Shown: positions 13,563 to 15,280 of the stretch, piece after piece | How positions within the stretch are numbered: position 1 is the first letter of the stretch | Layout of the letters: every line of letters starts with the position of its first letter | DNA from: Marine group II euryarchaeote REDSEA-S43_B8 | GTDB lineage: Archaea > Thermoplasmatota > Poseidoniia > Poseidoniales > Thalassarchaeaceae | DNA length: 15,280 nt | Assembly: GCA_001629235.1 (NCBI GenBank) | Contig: LUSA01000054.1 | Coordinates: 1-15,280 of the forward strand | Direction of reading: 5' to 3' | The notes under the pieces: model-generated | The model's input: only the letters and a program-made list of their open reading frames with translations | Database searches by the model: none | Told to the model about the DNA's origin: nothing | Translations under genes and position numbers: made by a program

Positions 13563-13985
13563 ATGACCGTGAACACTCCCTCGAAGGATGATGGACGTGG
13601 CCTTCGGGAGCGTTTGGAAGACATACCCAGGGGGAGGCTTGTAGACGAGGTTGTATCCAGATGGGACGATATGATTCGTCTGGAAGGGGAGATTGCAAGC
13701 CTCAGGCGAAGGGTGAGGGAGGCAGAGTTGGTAGCGAAGGGTTCGGGTACCGACGGAGCGCTGGTGAGTGATTTGGAGGAGAGGCTGAGGGTCGCTGACT
13801 CGAGGGTAAGGCAGTTGGAGGGGATGATGGAAAACGAGAAGGCGCGTAGAATGGGGGCTGAGGCAGATGCTGACAGGCTCACAGAGCTCCAGGAGGAGAA
13901 TGCAAGGCTTCTGAGGAACGAGGAGGAGTTGCTACTGCTTGTTCTGGATATGGAGGCGCAAATCGAGCGCCTATCCAATACATAG
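13563..13985 (+). CDS. Coiled-coil protein, 140 residues, unknown
   Basis: No family recognised beyond coiled coil. After a polar N-terminus (MTVNTPSKDDGRGLRERLED) come two heptad-rich, Glu/Arg/Leu-rich helices. One is at about residues 25-57 (including MIRLEGEIASLRRRVREAEL). The other is at about 67-138 (including LEERLRVADSRVRQLEGMM and the Leu-dense LLRNEEELLLLVLDMEAQ). A Gly/Ser/Asp linker at about 59-65 separates them. No membrane helix or signal is visible. It starts 93 bp from the divergent LX gene and is convergent with the zinc-ribbon gene, with 7 nt between stops. The antisense open frame over it is a shadow: coding bias favours the plus strand and the antisense product is only Ser/Leu-rich. 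Confidence 0.75.
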   Translation: MTVNTPSKDDGRGLRERLEDIPRGRLVDEVVSRWDDMIRLEGEIASLRRRVREAELVAKGSGTDGALVSDLEERLRVADSRVRQLEGMMENEKARRMGAEADADRLTELQEENARLLRNEEELLLLVLDMEAQIERLSNT

Positions 13986-14000
13986 GGGTGTTTCACTCCT
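13984..14000. terminator. Hairpin between convergent stop codons
   Basis: AGGGGTGTTTCACTCCT folds into a 7-bp stem (one G-T pair) with a three-base TTT loop. It spans the stop codon of the coiled-coil gene and that of the zinc-ribbon gene, so it could act on both strands. There is no long T-tract, so the terminator role is tentative. Confidence 0.35.
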
Positions 14001-14475
14001 CTGAGTCGCTGACTTGGGAGATTTCTGCATCATCATCTTTGACGGCGGGTGAACCTGTTAGGAGGCCGGCAATTCCTACAAGGGTCACGAGTGCTTTATC
14101 CCATCTTGACGCGGACTTATCCGACTCGGGCAATAGATCCTGAATCTCTGGGAAGAACGGTTCAATCTCCCTGTTATCGAACCACATGGAGCCACACTTC
14201 AGGCAGCCGTCAATCTCCATTGACGAGTCCTTGCTAGTCGAGACTGGCCCCTTGACCATCTCACCTTGGCAGGTTGGACAGCGGTAGCCGGCGCTTTGAC
14301 CGTTGAAAACCCCGCTGCGAAGGTTCCTCAGCGATGTCTGTCTGATATTTCCATTCAGCCACCTGTCGCTGGCCAGGATTCCAAAGCAGTAGCTACAGTG
14401 GTGCATGTGTCCAGCCACAACGTCTCCATGTGCATCCATCTCGGAGTTGCAGCAGGGGCAGGTGACCTCGGGCAC
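13993..14475 (-). CDS. Tandem zf-TFIIB-like zinc-ribbon protein with hydrophobic segment
   Basis: 160 residues. The second ribbon is a clear zf-TFIIB/COG3809-type unit: CPTCQGEM (Cys66, Cys69) and GCLKCGSMWFDNREIEPF (Cys91, Cys94), with the family's W-D-E trailer. The first unit is a diverged copy: TCPCCNSEM (Cys6, Cys9) and HHCSYCFGILASDRWL (Cys27, Cys30). A hydrophobic stretch at about 128-141 (ALVTLVGIAGLLTG) could be a short membrane or amphipathic helix, and the C-terminus is acidic. Function unknown. Start GTG 14475 is the first start codon after the GGGP synthase TGA, in the same frame 46 nt downstream; no Shine-Dalgarno is visible, so the start is less certain than the body. Likely co-transcribed with the GGGP synthase gene. 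Confidence 0.8.
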   Translation of the reverse strand: MPEVTCPCCNSEMDAHGDVVAGHMHHCSYCFGILASDRWLNGNIRQTSLRNLRSGVFNGQSAGYRCPTCQGEMVKGPVSTSKDSSMEIDGCLKCGSMWFDNREIEPFFPEIQDLLPESDKSASRWDKALVTLVGIAGLLTGSPAVKDDDAEISQVSDSEE

Positions 14476-14520
14476 GCCGGTGGAGATGCGGCTACAGGTT
14501 TGAGGGTGTCTGAGTTTCGT

Positions 14521-15280
14521 TCATCTCCCAATGCCGTCTATTAGGTCAGTAAGTACTGCCTGAAGCTCACTCGCATCATCATATTCCTCAGTGATATTAC
14601 CGGTGATAATCCAGTCTGCTCCTGATTCAGCTGCGACTCTTGCCGACTCGGCGTCTCTGATTCCACCACCTACGATTATAGGAAGTTCGCAAGACTCACG
14701 AGCAGTCTTAATCAAATCAGGATTCACAGGGTGCTGAGAACCGCTACCAGCCTCGAGGTACAGCAATCTGAATCCTAGAAATTCTGCAGCCATGGAATAT
14801 GCGGCCACTCTTTCGTGATCGTCGTATCCAATAAGATCCGCCTTTCCTACCTCTCCCGCCTTACCACCTGGCTCGCATATGAGGTATCCCATGGGAACCG
14901 GTTCAATTCCTGATTTCTTCACGAATGGAGCCCCTCGAACCTGCTCTCCGATTAGGAATCTGGGATCCTTGGAGTTCATCAGCATCATGAAAGTAATTCC
15001 ATCTGCAGCAGGGGAGAGTGCAGCGGCTCCCTGAGGGAATAGCACAACTGGAATCTGGCTGGGGTTCTCATCTGAATCGGAGTCCTGGCTTGAAGCCCAC
15101 GTTACTAGCTCTAGTGCCTCCTTTATCGAGACGATTGTAGCGTGAACGTTCTCCATATCCGTATCCGAGGAACCGCCGACGAGAATCATCCGTGAGCCGG
15201 CGTTCGCGGCTGCGAGAGCCCTATTGGCTGCCACATCGGGCGATTGGTCGGCAGGGTCGATAACTATCGCGTGCCTGGTC
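14521..15280 (-). CDS. Geranylgeranylglyceryl phosphate synthase, 5' end off the window
   Basis: Prenyltransferase joining GGPP to sn-glycerol-1-phosphate, the first committed step of archaeal ether lipids. The frame is open to the right edge, giving 252 codons plus one base. At the edge it reads TRHAIVIDPADQSPDVAANR, matching the LIDPDK region of the family, then SRMILVGGSSDTDMENV. Further marks are PVVLFPQGAAALSPAADGI, LYLEAGSGSQHPV, LPIIVGGGIRDAESARV and ADWIITGN, the TIM-barrel phosphate-binding strands. GTG 15234 is an internal codon, not the start, since homology continues upstream of it. This gene is a main reason to call the window archaeal. Only a short N-terminus is missing. Confidence 0.94.
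   Translation of the reverse strand, partial: TRHAIVIDPADQSPDVAANRALAAANAGSRMILVGGSSDTDMENVHATIVSIKEALELVTWASSQDSDSDENPSQIPVVLFPQGAAALSPAADGITFMMLMNSKDPRFLIGEQVRGAPFVKKSGIEPVPMGYLICEPGGKAGEVGKADLIGYDDHERVAAYSMAAEFLGFRLLYLEAGSGSQHPVNPDLIKTARESCELPIIVGGGIRDAESARVAAESGADWIITGNITEEYDDASELQAVLTDLIDGIGR

Noticed and set aside
13547..13996. 149-residue Ser-rich frame antisense to the coiled-coil gene
   Set aside because: Typical shadow of a Glu/Arg/Leu-rich coding strand; no motif and no start signal.
1..15280. CRISPR arrays, tRNA or rRNA genes, defence islands
   Set aside because: No regularly spaced repeats, no cloverleaf-like T-arm sequence and no nuclease, toxin or Cas-like proteins were seen on either strand.

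Overview
The window reads as archaeal chromosome. A geranylgeranylglyceryl-phosphate synthase (archaeal lipid stereochemistry), ribosomal protein LX/L20A, prefoldin alpha and the SRP receptor FtsY lie close together. Moderate GC, fused PurSL, SD-led genes with short overlaps and the overall gene mix suggest an uncultivated euryarchaeon of the Thermoplasmatota, most likely marine group II (Poseidoniia). That taxonomic call is inference, not read directly from the sequence.

Layout. (1) 1-945, minus: first 315 codons of uvrA, running off the left edge. (2) 1092-2224, minus: a molybdopterin molybdotransferase (moeA) whose middle is replaced by an out-of-place GC-rich block of about 190 bp; the N-terminal and C-terminal pieces are in different frames. 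(3) 2268-3032, plus: a TauE/SafE permease. (4) 7304-3038, minus: crcB (fluoride channel), fused purSL and purQ, packed as an operon. (5) 7328-8363, plus: a eukaryote-type OMP decarboxylase and a 79-residue one-helix membrane protein. (6) 13469-8360, minus: a long run of LX, a two-helix membrane protein, CysQ-type phosphatase, an APS kinase fused to a HxGH nucleotidyltransferase, prefoldin alpha, ftsY and a tail-anchored degenerate receiver-domain protein. (7) 13563-13985, plus: a coiled-coil protein. (8) 15280-13993, minus: GGGP synthase (running off the right edge) and a tandem zinc-ribbon protein.

How the genes fit. crcB-purSL-purQ and pyrF are divergent, so purine and pyrimidine steps are back to back. 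LX, pfdA and ftsY are neighbours in many archaea; here three genes, two of them for 3'-phosphoadenylyl-sulfate chemistry (APS kinase, PAP phosphatase), sit between LX and pfdA. The most interesting biology is the APS kinase-nucleotidyltransferase fusion with its CysQ and membrane-protein partners, the membrane-anchored pseudo-receiver following ftsY, and the eukaryote-type PyrF.

Two places look damaged or chimeric: the GC-rich block in moeA, and an out-of-frame near-repeat at the 3' end of LX. Both could be assembly or amplification artefacts and should be checked against reads before any biological reading. No RNA genes, CRISPR arrays, insertion sequences or gene-free stretches above 300 bases were seen.
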